From positions 1 through 59,785 of the forward strand of contig CAJFUN010000044.1 of assembly GCA_904420205.1 (NCBI GenBank): a stretch of DNA of 59,785 nucleotides, in the 5' to 3' direction. The notes under the pieces are model-generated. The model saw only the letters and a list, made by a program, of their open reading frames with translations, did not search any database and was not told where the DNA came from. Of this stretch, positions 36,003 to 45,100 are shown in pieces (positions within the stretch are counted from its first letter, which is position 1; each line of letters starts with the position of its first letter). Source of the stretch: Candidatus Parachristensenella avicola. GTDB taxonomy: Bacteria; Bacillota; Clostridia; Christensenellales; UMGS416. The translations under genes and the position numbers were made by a program.

Positions 36003-37505
36003 ATGTTCAAGCGATCCAGCGGCGTTTTGCTGCACATTACCTCCCTGCCCGGCCCCTATGGCTGCGGCACATTCGGCGGAGGCGCCCGCCGCTTTGTGGA
36101 CTTCTTGGCCGAAAGCGGTTTTTCATGGTGGCAGGTGTTGCCTTTTTCACCGCCGGATCTGGGCAATAGCCCTTATACGGCCTATTCGGCTTTTGCCGGC
36201 AATCCCATCATGATCGACCCGGAACTGTTGGCTCAGGAGGGGCTGGTTACCCGGCAGGAGCTTCAGGAAGCGGCCGCTGTAGACGATCCTTATACCGTCC
36301 GCTTTGACCAGGTCATTCCCACGCGGATGAAGCTACTGCGCACGGCTTACGGACGGGTGCGTCCGGAGTTACGCCGCCGGATCGCCGATTTTGCTGAGCG
36401 CGCGCCGTGGGCCCGGCCTTATGCGCTGTTCATGGCCCTGAAAGCGCAATATCAGGGGCGCCCCTGGTATGAATGGCCGGACGGACGCATTCGGCTATAC
36501 CGCCCGGAGGCGGTAGCGCAGGCGTTGAATCAATTGGCCGGGCCGGTAGATTTTGAACTGTTCGTGCAGTACTGCTTTTTTACCCAGTGGCAGGACCTAA
36601 GGGCCTACGCTCGGGAAAAGGGCGTGGGAATCATCGGCGATATGCCCATCTATATGTCTTTGAACAGCGCTGACGTGTGGACCCACCAGCAGCTTTTTGC
36701 CCTGAAGGATGGGCGGCCTGAGGCCGTGGCCGGCGTGCCGCCCGATGCCTTTACCGACGAGGGCCAACTATGGGGGAATCCTTTGTATGACTATAAAGCC
36801 ATGGCGGCCGACGGATACGCCTGGTGGTTGGAACGCATCGGCCGGGCTCTTGACCAATTTGATGCGGTGCGGATCGACCATTTTCGGGGCTTTTCCGCCT
36901 ATTGGTCGGTGCCGGCCGGGGCCCAGAGCGCCAAGGAAGGGCATTGGGTCAAAGGACCGGGGCTTAAGCTGTTCAAGCGGGTAGCCGACCGATTCCCCGA
37001 CGCGCCCATCATCGCCGAAGATCTGGGCGTGCTGGATGAGGATGTACATATGCTGCGGGAAAAAACCGGATATCCGGGCATGCGGGTGATGCAGTTCGCC
37101 TTTGCGCCGGGTAACGATCCCCATCTGCCGCATAATTACCCGGCAAACGCCGTCGCCTATACCGGCACCCACGATAACAATACAACCCTGGGGTGGCTAT
37201 GGGAAGCGCCGGAGGACGTGCGATCGTATGCCTGCCGCTATGTGGGGCTGGCAGGCCCCTGGCAGGATGGAGGCCCCCATTCGCCGGCTTGCCGCGCCAT
37301 GATGCGGTGTCTGTGGCAGTCGCCGGCATCGCTGACCATCGTACCCTTCCAGGATATTATGGGATGGGGCGAAGATACGCGGATGAACCGGCCCGGCGTG
37401 CCTGATGGCTGTTGGGCGGTTCGGATCGGACCCGACGCGTTAGATCAGGCGGACCGGCGCTGGCTGAAGCAGCTGAACGACGATTTTGGACGGTCGGGAA
37501 AATAA
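36003..37505 (+). CDS. malQ: 4-alpha-glucanotransferase
   Basis: 500 residues, GH77 amylomaltase. N-terminus SSGVLLHITSLPGPYGCGTFG, nucleophile Asp in DAVRIDHFRGF, acid/base Glu in PIIAEDLGVLD, and the third acid in GTHDNNT. Transfers glucan segments between maltodextrins; cytoplasmic. Start ATG 36003 with GGAGGGG. A TTGCAG/TACACT-type promoter lies about 40-60 bp upstream. No other glycogen or maltose genes are adjacent. Confidence 0.96.
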   Translation: MFKRSSGVLLHITSLPGPYGCGTFGGGARRFVDFLAESGFSWWQVLPFSPPDLGNSPYTAYSAFAGNPIMIDPELLAQEGLVTRQELQEAAAVDDPYTVRFDQVIPTRMKLLRTAYGRVRPELRRRIADFAERAPWARPYALFMALKAQYQGRPWYEWPDGRIRLYRPEAVAQALNQLAGPVDFELFVQYCFFTQWQDLRAYAREKGVGIIGDMPIYMSLNSADVWTHQQLFALKDGRPEAVAGVPPDAFTDEGQLWGNPLYDYKAMAADGYAWWLERIGRALDQFDAVRIDHFRGFSAYWSVPAGAQSAKEGHWVKGPGLKLFKRVADRFPDAPIIAEDLGVLDEDVHMLREKTGYPGMRVMQFAFAPGNDPHLPHNYPANAVAYTGTHDNNTTLGWLWEAPEDVRSYACRYVGLAGPWQDGGPHSPACRAMMRCLWQSPASLTIVPFQDIMGWGEDTRMNRPGVPDGCWAVRIGPDALDQADRRWLKQLNDDFGRSGK

Positions 37506-37507
37506 GT

Positions 37508-37538
37508 TATTGACATATGACAATAATTGAGGTATACT
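37508..37538 (+). promoter_or_regulatory. Promoter and palindromic operator of the DUF134-NifX gene
   Basis: TTGACA (37510-37515), 17 bp, TATACT (37533-37538). Superimposed on the -35 is a near-perfect 20-bp palindrome at 37507-37526, of the form TTATTG-N-CATATG-N-CAATAA, broken only at the two N positions. A dimeric repressor bound here would block RNA polymerase. The best candidate is the downstream HTH protein itself. Confidence 0.75.
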
Positions 37539-37565
37539 GGGTTCGACAATGAAAGGAGGGTATCC

Positions 37566-38372
37566 GTGGCACGGCCAACGCAAATGCGGCGTATCTGCGC
37601 GCTGCCCCGCAGGCAAAGCTATGAGGACGACGGTACCGGCATCGTACGGGTGATGACGGTAGAGGAGTATGAAGCGCTGCGCCTGATAGACTATGTGGGA
37701 TTGACGCAGGCGGAATGCGCCAAACAGATGGGCGTGGGACGCACAACCGTGCAGTGGATCTATGATTCGGCCCGAAAAAAGCTGGCGGCCTTTTTGGTGG
37801 AAGGCTGTGGGCTGCGAATCGAGGGCGGGCACTATGCGCTTTGCGATCAGCAGAGCGGCTGCCCGCAGGGCCGAGGCTGCTTGCGCAGAGGTTGCCATGG
37901 GAATCCGGAAGACGATCAGAAAGGAAGGATCCAGATGATTATTGCAGTAACCTATGATAACGGACAGGTTTTTCAGCATTTTGGCCATACGGAAGCTTTC
38001 AAGCTTTATGAGGTAGAGGATCAGAAGGTGGTTTCCAGCCGCATCCTGCCCACGGGCGAGAGCGGACACGGCGCGCTGGCGGGTCTGCTGGCCCGGGAAG
38101 GCGTTCACACGCTGATCTGCGGCGGGATCGGGCCTGGGGCTCAGCAGGCGCTGGCCGAGGCAGGCATCGAGCTAAAAGGCGGCGTATCCGGCGGCGCAGA
38201 TGAGGCGGTAGAGGCTTATTTGGCCGGCACGCTTCAGTTTGCCGCTGGGGCGACTTGCGACCATCATCACGGCGAGGGGCATCATTGCCATGGCGGCCAT
38301 CATGGCGAGGGACATGGCTGCCACGGCGGGCACCACCACGGCGGCTGCCGGCATGGGGAGTGCGGCCGGTAA
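37566..38372 (+). CDS. DUF134 HTH - NifX/NifB-type cofactor-binding fusion protein with His-rich tail
   Basis: 268 residues in three parts. Residues 1-95 are a DUF134 DNA-binding domain (EEYEALRLIDYVGLTQAECA, then a sigma-like HTH). A Cys-rich linker follows (CPQGRGCLRRGC). Residues about 125-235 are a dinitrogenase FeMo-cofactor-binding (NifX/NifB C-terminal) fold (IAVTYDNGQVFQHFGHTEAF, ICGGIGPGAQQALAEAGIEL). The last 35 residues are extremely His/Gly/Cys-rich (CDHHHGEGHHCHGG) and surely bind metal. Likely a metal- or Fe-S-responsive transcription factor. Start GTG 37566 after GGAGGG; an ATG at 37527 lies inside the promoter and is excluded. Confidence 0.88.
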   Translation: MARPTQMRRICALPRRQSYEDDGTGIVRVMTVEEYEALRLIDYVGLTQAECAKQMGVGRTTVQWIYDSARKKLAAFLVEGCGLRIEGGHYALCDQQSGCPQGRGCLRRGCHGNPEDDQKGRIQMIIAVTYDNGQVFQHFGHTEAFKLYEVEDQKVVSSRILPTGESGHGALAGLLAREGVHTLICGGIGPGAQQALAEAGIELKGGVSGGADEAVEAYLAGTLQFAAGATCDHHHGEGHHCHGGHHGEGHGCHGGHHHGGCRHGECGR

Positions 38373-38404
38373 CGCCGAGTCGGCAAGATCAATCCGATAA
38401 GCCA

Positions 38405-38431
38405 GGGGCGCCAACCGGCGCCTCTTTTTTT
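38405..38431 (+). terminator. Terminator of the DUF134-NifX gene
   Basis: GGGGCGCC / GGCGCCTC stem, AACC loop, seven T. Confidence 0.88.
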
Positions 38432-38443
38432 GCGGCAGGGCCA

Positions 38444-38472
38444 TTGTACCGCAAGGCGCCATCGGGTATAAT
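38444..38472 (+). promoter_or_regulatory. Promoter of the GNAT gene
   Basis: TTGTAC (38444-38449), 17 bp, TATAAT (38467-38472). Confidence 0.75.
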
Positions 38473-38517
38473 AAAGCCGCATATCCATAATCATCGTATC
38501 ATAAGGAGCAGAGGAGC

Positions 38518-39153
38518 ATGGTTCGGATCCGCCGCGAGGAGCAAGAAGACCACGCGATTGTCGAAGATATTACCAGGAAATCCTTTTATAATTTGTACGT
38601 ACCCGGATGCTTCGAGCACTATTTGGTGCATATCATGCGGGATCATCCGGATTTTGTCCCGGAGCTGGATTTTGTCATCGAGCTGGACGGGCAGGTTGTG
38701 GGCAACATTATGTATACCCGGGCCAGGTTGGTGGATGAAGCCGGAGGGGAGAAGGAAATTCTTACCTTTGGTCCGGTGTGCATTGCCCCAGAGCATCAGC
38801 GCAAGGGCTATGGCAAAATGCTGATGGAACATTCCTTTGAAGAAGCTAGGCGGTTGGGGTACGATACCATTGTAATCTTCGGAAGCCCGGCGAATTATGT
38901 TAGCCGTGGCTTCCAGAGCTGCAAAAAATATCATGTTTCCCTGGAGGGGGGCAAATATCCGGCTGCCATGATGGTGAAGGAGCTGGTTCCCGGCGGGTTG
39001 GCGGGTAAGAAATGGGTCTACTATGAGAGCCCTGTTATGGACGTATCCCCGCAGGATGCCCAGCGATATGACGATGCGCTAGAGCCTATGGAGAAGCTGC
39101 ATTTGCCCAGCCAGGAGGAGTTCTATATTATGTCGCATTCGTTTGTGGAATAA
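38518..39153 (+). CDS. GNAT family N-acetyltransferase
   Basis: 211 residues. GNAT fold with the acetyl-CoA-binding motif A in VCIAPEHQRKGYGKMLMEH (Q/R-x-x-G-x-G/A pattern) and the following EEARRLGYDTIVIFGSPANY. Acetyl acceptor unknown. The C-terminal 60 residues extend beyond the minimal fold. Start ATG 38518 with AAGGAG. Single-gene unit closed by a terminator. Confidence 0.9.
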   Translation: MVRIRREEQEDHAIVEDITRKSFYNLYVPGCFEHYLVHIMRDHPDFVPELDFVIELDGQVVGNIMYTRARLVDEAGGEKEILTFGPVCIAPEHQRKGYGKMLMEHSFEEARRLGYDTIVIFGSPANYVSRGFQSCKKYHVSLEGGKYPAAMMVKELVPGGLAGKKWVYYESPVMDVSPQDAQRYDDALEPMEKLHLPSQEEFYIMSHSFVE

Positions 39154-39202
39154 ATAATTTCCTGCTCTGGCATGGGAACCTTTCCCAAAGCGGTGCCATA
39201 TG

Positions 39203-39234
39203 AAAAAACGCGAGGCTTCTCCCTCGCGTTTTTT
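39203..39234. terminator. Bidirectional terminator
   Basis: AAAAAACGCGAGG / CCTCGCGTTTTTT symmetrical stem, serving the GNAT gene and the convergent UroD-like gene. Confidence 0.92.
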
Positions 39235-39251
39235 GGTGTATTCACCGAAGG

Positions 39252-40400
39252 TTATTTGGCGAACTCCATGCAGCGTTTACGATAGTGGAGGTAGTTTTCC
39301 AAAGAGACCTCCTCCGGTACGCCGTGGTCGCAAGTGGGAATATAACCGCCCCGGCAGCGCATGGCCGGGAAGATGCGGTCTACCATCCGGTCGATGGCGT
39401 CCTTCCCCTGGGCCAGCACACGCTTATCCACGCCGCCCAGCAGAAGCAGATCGGGATATTCCTGGCCGGTACGCACCACATCGCAGCCCGCGGCTACCTC
39501 GAAGGGACTCATATAGCTAAGGCCCAGCTCGCGATACAGCGGGATGACCGGATCACAGAAACCGTCGGTATCCACTTGGAAGTGCAGCCGCCGGGCGGCA
39601 TCCCGTTGGCGGGCGCGGGCGTTATCCAGCAGCTGCTTGTAATAGGGGAAGAGGAATTCCCGAATCATGGCCGGGGAGATCAGCGGCCCATGATTATAGC
39701 AAATATCCTCGGCAATGAAGATCTCATCCAGGGTCACGGCCTGCTGATGCAGGGCGATCACGCTGTCTGCCAGGGTGAACCAAGCGCGCATGCAAGCGTG
39801 GATCAGATCCGGATCATCATAAAAGGCATACAGCAGCGCTTCCGGCCCGATAAGCGAGCGCAGATACATATAACCGCCGATCAGCCGCTGGGAAATGATG
39901 TCGCCCCGGCGGGCCGCCTCGCGGGCGGCGGGCAGAGCGGCCTTCAGCTTGCTGAGCCGCGCGGGATTTTTCGGATCCAGGCGCCAAAGGCAATTCTCCG
40001 TAAAGGATGCGATGCTTTTGACGGGATGGTCTTTATATTCAGGCATAAAGCCGTTGCGGCGGCCCTTGAAATATAGTACCGAGCGGCCGGCATAATCCTG
40101 TACCAATTCATAATCGCCCAGATCCTGCAGCACCTTTTCCTCAAAGGCAGGCTCGAAGGCCGCTTCGCACCATCCAAGGCCCTCCAGGGCAAAAAGGCCG
40201 CCTTTATCATAACCAAAGAATTCGTCCAGATCCGCGTCCCTGGGCAGCCCTTCCTGATACCAGCGGTCTAGGCAGTAGTAGCCGAATTCCCGCTGATAAA
40301 AGGGCGCGCCGGGTTTTCGATCATAGAAATCTCGCATTTTTCGCGCGGCGGGCGTCATCGCCTCTCGGGCGGGTAAGGGGATAGGCGTATAGGCTTCCAT
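39252..40400 (-). CDS. Uroporphyrinogen decarboxylase-like protein
   Basis: 382 residues of the UroD fold used also by corrinoid/CoM methyltransferases (MtaA, CmuA). FQVDTDGFCDPVIPLYRELG and LLLGGVDKRVLAQGKDAI are typical of the methyltransferase-like clade, in which LGGVDKR near the C-terminus is conserved. True heme-pathway UroD residues are not evident and no heme or corrinoid genes are nearby. The likely role is methyl transfer or an unknown reaction. Start ATG 40400 after AAAGGAG. Confidence 0.85.
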   Translation of the reverse strand: MEAYTPIPLPAREAMTPAARKMRDFYDRKPGAPFYQREFGYYCLDRWYQEGLPRDADLDEFFGYDKGGLFALEGLGWCEAAFEPAFEEKVLQDLGDYELVQDYAGRSVLYFKGRRNGFMPEYKDHPVKSIASFTENCLWRLDPKNPARLSKLKAALPAAREAARRGDIISQRLIGGYMYLRSLIGPEALLYAFYDDPDLIHACMRAWFTLADSVIALHQQAVTLDEIFIAEDICYNHGPLISPAMIREFLFPYYKQLLDNARARQRDAARRLHFQVDTDGFCDPVIPLYRELGLSYMSPFEVAAGCDVVRTGQEYPDLLLLGGVDKRVLAQGKDAIDRMVDRIFPAMRCRGGYIPTCDHGVPEEVSLENYLHYRKRCMEFAK

Positions 40401-40502
40401 GGCAGTCTCCTTTCGTTTGATGGATTGCGGTCGTAAGGAAATCGAAACCGCGCCGCAATGGACGGGAGCCGGTGGAATACCGGTTAAAGCAGGGATCAAA
40501 GC

Positions 40503-41178
40503 TCAAGCGGCCGCCGGATCGTATATTGGGGACCGGCAGGGGTGCGCGCTGGGATGAGAGCAGAGACAACAGGCATCCAAGCCGGCGGATTGCGCGCCGG
40601 CAATATCGCAGGTGGGCGAACCGCCCACAAAAAGGCATTGCGCAGGGGCGACCCCCAGACGTTCCATGAGTGCGCCGAAGAAAGCCGCGTCGGGCTTCGC
40701 CGCTCCAACCTCTTCGGAAATCACAATCGTACGGAAAGGGATCCCCAGACTTTCGATTCGTGGCCGCTGAACGAACGCAAGCCCGCTGGGGGCAACGGCC
40801 AGCGAATAGCGGCCTGCCCGCTCCTGCAGCAGCCCTTGAGCTCCGGGCAGAGGCGTCGCCTGCCGGTTCAGTAGCCGAAGAAAGGCCTTCTCCATGACGA
40901 CGGTTTCGCCAGGGCAGCCCCAAAGCGCTCGGAGGCTATCCTATAATCGCGCAGATAAAGGCGGTATCGCATGTGATATTCTGTATAAACCGCTTCACCA
41001 TCCATGCGTCCCAGCTCATATCGGTCCCATTTTGCCCAGGAGTCGCCAGGGCCCGATCCAGTTCCTCCTCCAGGCAGGGGCGTCCCAGGGCGGTAAGCAG
41101 CCCGCGGATTGCCGACCTTTCAGCCTTCTCATAAGCCAGCAGCGTATCGTCCAAATCAAAGACAATCGCCTCATACAT
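40503..41178 (-). pseudogene. HAD-superfamily phosphatase (YjjG-like), two frameshifts
   Basis: Begins well at ATG 41178 (GGAGGCG upstream) with the catalytic motif FDLDDTLLAYEKAE. The first frame ends at 40936. A second frame gives RYRLYLRDYRIASERFGAALA (about 40972-40905). A third frame gives METVV-type linker then EKAFLRLLNRQATPLPGAQG... to 40503. All three pieces align in order to one YjjG-type HAD protein, so at least two indels have occurred. Motif IV also reads VGGSPTCDIAG where VGDS.x.DI is expected, and the usual TNG is PSG, so the gene had probably lost selection. Lies 26 bp after the lipoprotein gene upstream. Confidence 0.85.
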
Positions 41179-41204
41179 GACGCGCCTCCATCTGCCCCGG
41201 CGGA

Positions 41205-42977
41205 TTAACGCTGCCGGGCCCGCAGATACCGTTCGGTCATGATCCGCTCCAGATCGCCGATCCCCCTTGCGCTCATATCGTCCTGAACCTGACGCCACAT
41301 GCGGGCAACCTCATCCTCCGATTGAGCGGTGACGATCAGCTTGGCCACCTGACGGCGCCAGATCAGGGCCAGCCGAAGCATATCCGGATATTCCGGATCG
41401 CCCTGGGTTAAAAGGGCTGCGTTCATCCAGGGGTCCCGGTCTGCGGCAGCCTCGCTGTGGTAGTGTATCTCAGCATCCAGAGCCTGTTGAGCGTCAGCCA
41501 GGGCGAACTCGTCCCCATCCGCAGGCTGCGCTTGAATCCGGGCATCCTGATACCAGGCGGAACTCATAAAGGCCCACTTGCCTATGCCCGCGCGCTCATT
41601 GCGCAGCGCGGGCTGGTCATAGGGGCTGAGCCATTGCGGCAGGCCTTCGTCTGTGAGCCGGTAGTGCTTTCCCTCCACACCCCATTGTGTGAGGCGCGCG
41701 CCCTCTGCGCTTCGCAGGTAGGCAGCGAAGCTGGCGGCCCGCTGTGGGTTGCGGCAGCGCTGGGTAATATAAAGACCAAAGCGCGGCTGGCCATAGTCGG
41801 CCGCGACAGCCTGGTAATCGCCCTGATAAGTTAGCGGCTGAGGCAGCGGGCGGTAAGAAAGCCCGTCGGAACCTGTACGGCCGCCCTGCTGGCTGGCGCG
41901 GAGATTTTGATTCAAGACGGCCGAAGCGCCTTGCCAGTCGGGACGGAAACTGATGAGGCCCTGGGCAAAAACGAGTCCAGGCTCAAAGGAAGCAGCGCGG
42001 CTCGTCAGCTCCTCCCAAGTATATTGCAGGATACCATCCCGATGCCAACGGTTCATCATCGTCAGATAGGGCAGCCATGCGTCGTCGCGCCAAGGGAGGG
42101 AGACCTGGCCCAGCGCCTCGTTCCAATAGGGCTCCTGGCGGATGCCCATACTGCTGGCCAGCGGAAAGGTGGCAAAGCAGGCTCCGATGCTGTGAAGGCG
42201 CATCAGATCCTGGTTGGTGAGCGTTTCCGCCTGCAGGGCAAGGGCGTCATCAATCTGGAAAAGGCAGCTGACACCCAGCGCCTTCTCCTGCCCCCGCAGC
42301 TGATAAAGGGCGCGCTCCAACTCCTCCAGCGAGCGCATGGCCTGGGCGGGAATCTGGTCCGCCAGATCTGCGCGCAGGCAGATCTCCTGCACGCCCTGCT
42401 GGCCGAAGAAAGGATTGTCGCCCCGATAGCCGACCGGGCCGCTCAGATAGGCGTTAGGGTCCCGATAGCCCTGCTTCAGCGAGTACAACTGCCCGTCCGC
42501 GGCCAGGCTTAGCTGCCGCTCCAGCGGATCAAGCTGCTCCAGCACCCCGGGGCAGGCCTGCTCCATCAGCGGCTCCAGCGGCTGGCAAACCGCCTCGTTC
42601 TCCAGATATGCCTCATATCCGCAGGCGAATACCATGTCGCCCAGCGCGTCGGCGGCCAGGGGGACGTCAAGGTTCTCCTGACAGGTCACTTCAAGGGTAA
42701 CACCGGTTGCCTCCAGGAGCGCTTCGGCGATTTCGTCGCGGAAACCGTCTTCATAGGAAAAGGCCCAGCGTGGGCTGGCATCCAGCTGCATGCCTGGATC
42801 GGCCATACGGGCGCCGGATACCAGCAGCAGCGACAGCGTAACAGGGGCGGCTTCTGCGCTGGCGGGCATATCGGGCGGAAGCTCGTGTGCCATCGGCTCG
42901 GAGAGGGGGCGACAGGCTGCCAGCAGAACGGCTAGGACCAGCAGGAGAATGATGAATCGGTAAAGACGGATACGCAT
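41205..42977 (-). CDS. Solute-binding-like lipoprotein
   Basis: 590 residues. Lipoprotein signal ending LAVLLAAC, then a bi-lobed extracellular solute-binding protein pattern. It is the intact paralogue of the broken gene at 17938-19670, with shared blocks such as SPRWA, ATGVTLEV, LSLAADGQLYSLKQGYRD and the C-terminal MTERYLRA. Such proteins deliver sugars or other solutes to ABC importers, but no permease or ATPase gene is adjacent. Start ATG 42977 follows GGGGAGG; the longer frame from 43013 lacks an RBS. Followed at 26 bp by the HAD pseudogene. Confidence 0.85.
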   Translation of the reverse strand: MRIRLYRFIILLLVLAVLLAACRPLSEPMAHELPPDMPASAEAAPVTLSLLLVSGARMADPGMQLDASPRWAFSYEDGFRDEIAEALLEATGVTLEVTCQENLDVPLAADALGDMVFACGYEAYLENEAVCQPLEPLMEQACPGVLEQLDPLERQLSLAADGQLYSLKQGYRDPNAYLSGPVGYRGDNPFFGQQGVQEICLRADLADQIPAQAMRSLEELERALYQLRGQEKALGVSCLFQIDDALALQAETLTNQDLMRLHSIGACFATFPLASSMGIRQEPYWNEALGQVSLPWRDDAWLPYLTMMNRWHRDGILQYTWEELTSRAASFEPGLVFAQGLISFRPDWQGASAVLNQNLRASQQGGRTGSDGLSYRPLPQPLTYQGDYQAVAADYGQPRFGLYITQRCRNPQRAASFAAYLRSAEGARLTQWGVEGKHYRLTDEGLPQWLSPYDQPALRNERAGIGKWAFMSSAWYQDARIQAQPADGDEFALADAQQALDAEIHYHSEAAADRDPWMNAALLTQGDPEYPDMLRLALIWRRQVAKLIVTAQSEDEVARMWRQVQDDMSARGIGDLERIMTERYLRARQR

Positions 42978-43073
42978 CCAGATCACCTCCCCATAATGGG
43001 CGCTGTATCGCATGATGGATTACCATGATTATGACACAGATCCGGACCAAGGACTATGGAGGAAATTTCCTTT

Positions 43074-44177
43074 TTATGGAGTTTTAGGCTGTGTATACAG
43101 CGGACGGATCCGGTCGATATACTGCTCGCTGGCCAGCAGATTGGTCAGATGCAGTTGGCTCATGGTGCCCAGCAGCGGCACGCCTTCCAGGGCTGTACCA
43201 GCCAGCGTAGCCTGAAGCGCGTAGGCAAACCGGTCCGCATAGATGACGCGGATCGTGTTGCGACTGAAATAGGGCTCGATCGAAAGGGGAAGAGGTTCGG
43301 TCAGGGATGATTCGTTGTGCATCTTGCCTACCGTCAGTTGGGCCAGCACCAGCGCCTCCTGGCGCGCGTCGCCGTCTGGAGCGGTCAGCGCTTCCTCCAG
43401 CAGCTCAGGGAGGTGATTGCCCAAGCACAGCTCGGAAAAGGCGCGGCCGAACCACTTGCTATAGGGAGCATACTGGCGGCGGTATAAGAGGGCTAGGCGC
43501 ATCAGGCGCTCGGCGGTGCGGGCGGCCAGAATGCGGGAGCCCAGATCGTCCCCTGTCTGGGCGGTGCGCTGGATAAAGGCCTGCTCTTGGGCTAGGTTGG
43601 CCCACTGGCTAGCCAGCAGATAGCGCCATACCGCATCCGGATAGAAGGCCAGCTGACGGCGCAGGGCGGTCAGCCCGACCTCATCCTGGAAGACCTCGCC
43701 GCTGGTCAGCGCCAGCAGCCGCTGTTCATCAAAGCAAAGCCAATCGGCCTCGTCATAGGCGTCCGGCGGATATTTCCCCAGATATCCCCGCACATAGCCG
43801 CCGAGGGTATGAATGAAAATAAGCGGGTTGACGGGGCTGCCCTCTACCGGTTCCGGTACCCGCACACCGCCGTCAGCCGGATCGGGCGCGGAAAAATTTA
43901 CCGAGAACCCCATAAATTCGGTGGGGAGATTTTGGCGGAATATCTCCATGATCTTTGGAGCCAGCGCAATATCTTCGTCCCGCAGGAAAAGGTAAAAACG
44001 TGGGCCCCACATGTGGTCCCGAGACGTGACGTCGTCGTAGCCCAGCACGTCGGAACCATAGCCCAGCAGCGCAGCGGCATAGGGCAAACCGGGAAAATGG
44101 GCGGCCAGAAGGGGCTGGCCGCATTCGGCGAAAAAGGCACGGCATAGCTCCAGGCCCTGTAAAGCGGTAGGTTTCAT
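43074..44177 (-). CDS. DUF4037 domain protein (nucleotidyltransferase-like)
   Basis: 367 residues. N-terminal region with GYGSDVLGYDDVTSRDH followed by WGPRFYLFL, which resembles the GS...D-x-D signature of nucleotidyltransferase folds, then a mostly helical C-terminal half of DUF4037 type. Biological role unknown. Start ATG 44177 with AAGGAG, 29 bp after the GIY-YIG gene, so the three genes DUF6530, GIY-YIG and DUF4037 form one operon. Confidence 0.82.
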   Translation of the reverse strand: MKPTALQGLELCRAFFAECGQPLLAAHFPGLPYAAALLGYGSDVLGYDDVTSRDHMWGPRFYLFLRDEDIALAPKIMEIFRQNLPTEFMGFSVNFSAPDPADGGVRVPEPVEGSPVNPLIFIHTLGGYVRGYLGKYPPDAYDEADWLCFDEQRLLALTSGEVFQDEVGLTALRRQLAFYPDAVWRYLLASQWANLAQEQAFIQRTAQTGDDLGSRILAARTAERLMRLALLYRRQYAPYSKWFGRAFSELCLGNHLPELLEEALTAPDGDARQEALVLAQLTVGKMHNESSLTEPLPLSIEPYFSRNTIRVIYADRFAYALQATLAGTALEGVPLLGTMSQLHLTNLLASEQYIDRIRPLYTQPKTP

Positions 44178-44206
44178 AGCGATCTCCTTCCGAGCCCGGG
44201 CAGGGG

Positions 44207-44566
44207 TTATCCCTTGCCGCCGCGGCTCATATCCAATTCGGCGGGCAGACGCTCCTGCCACAGCTCCAGCAAGGTGGCAAGCTCCTCCCGATATTCGGCT
44301 GGCGTTTGATCCGGCCTGGGCGTCAGCTCCTCCAGCGCTTCAAAGCGAAAAGCTTCCGGCCCGTCAGCCATCCAATCCGCACGCAGCACGCCCAGCGCAC
44401 AGGCGGCGGTATGCTGGGAGAAGGCGAATCGGTTTTCCGCAGCCTTTAGATCGGCTGTGGCCTCCAGAGCGTACCGCCCGGAGGGCAGGTGCACAATGCG
44501 GTATACACCGCCCCGCTGGATGCGCGGCTTATAGGCTGCGGTCAAGGCCTTGCGGTCGGAACCCAT
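44207..44566 (-). CDS. GIY-YIG-like small protein
   Basis: 119 residues. GVYRIVHLPSGRYALEA corresponds to the GIY...YIG start of the GIY-YIG nuclease fold but with YIG replaced by YAL, and the region AENRFAFSQHTA, then FRFEALEELT, fits the small clostridial GIY-YIG family proteins. Nuclease activity is uncertain because the second Tyr-Ile-Gly is not kept. Starts at ATG 44566, overlapping the stop of the DUF6530 gene by one base (TGATG). Translation is therefore coupled. Confidence 0.78.
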   Translation of the reverse strand: MGSDRKALTAAYKPRIQRGGVYRIVHLPSGRYALEATADLKAAENRFAFSQHTAACALGVLRADWMADGPEAFRFEALEELTPRPDQTPAEYREELATLLELWQERLPAELDMSRGGKG

Positions 44567-45045
44567 CAGTATCCCGCCTCCTTTAATACCCGCGCCAGAA
44601 TGCGCAGCCGCTCGCTGAGCAGTTCGTCATCCTGCATCAAGGCATCCCGGAAAAGGGCGATATCCTCATCAATGCGCTCGTTATCGGTGGCTACGGCCAC
44701 ATTGAGCGCGTCGCCCTGCATACCGATCCGGTCAATCTGGGGATGATCCGGATCGTACAGCTTGGGGTAGCGGTAGGCTTCGCGAAAATAGGCTTCGGTA
44801 CGGGCCACCAGGATGGCCAAATCGATGACGCGGGTGAGCGGCAGCTCTTCCGACTGACGGGACCATTTTTCGCCGGTATAGCGCCATACCTTTGCGGAGA
44901 TTTCCACGCGTCCACGATCGTTCCACTGAGCCAGGCCCAGCGACAGCCCTTTGGCGTCGGAATCGTAGCATTTGCGACCGTCGACGCGCTCATAGTTTTC
45001 CGAAACAATGACCGGTTTATGCTTCAGTGTAGTAGGGATCTTCAT
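44566..45045 (-). CDS. DUF6530-like protein
   Basis: 159 residues. Recognised, with moderate certainty, as the DUF6530 family from the N-terminus KIPTTLKHKPVIVSENY and the block LSLGLAQWNDRG ... VWRYTGEKWSRQSEELPL. No known function, no catalytic motif evident, no signal peptide. First gene of the three-gene operon; ATG 45045 follows AAGGAGG. A good promoter and a triple repeat lie just upstream. Confidence 0.75.
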   Translation of the reverse strand: MKIPTTLKHKPVIVSENYERVDGRKCYDSDAKGLSLGLAQWNDRGRVEISAKVWRYTGEKWSRQSEELPLTRVIDLAILVARTEAYFREAYRYPKLYDPDHPQIDRIGMQGDALNVAVATDNERIDEDIALFRDALMQDDELLSERLRILARVLKEAGY

Positions 45046-45073
45046 GATACGCCTCCTTGATAATGAAAGTAAA

Positions 45074-45100
45074 TGACTAAATTACTAATTTACTAAATAT
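45074..45100 (-). repeat. Triple direct repeat at the DUF6530 operon promoter
   Basis: Three tandem 8-bp units on the plus strand: ACTAAATT, ACTAATTT, ACTAAATA (about 45075-45098). They overlap the predicted transcription start and -10 element, a position expected for a repressor site. Confidence 0.55.
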
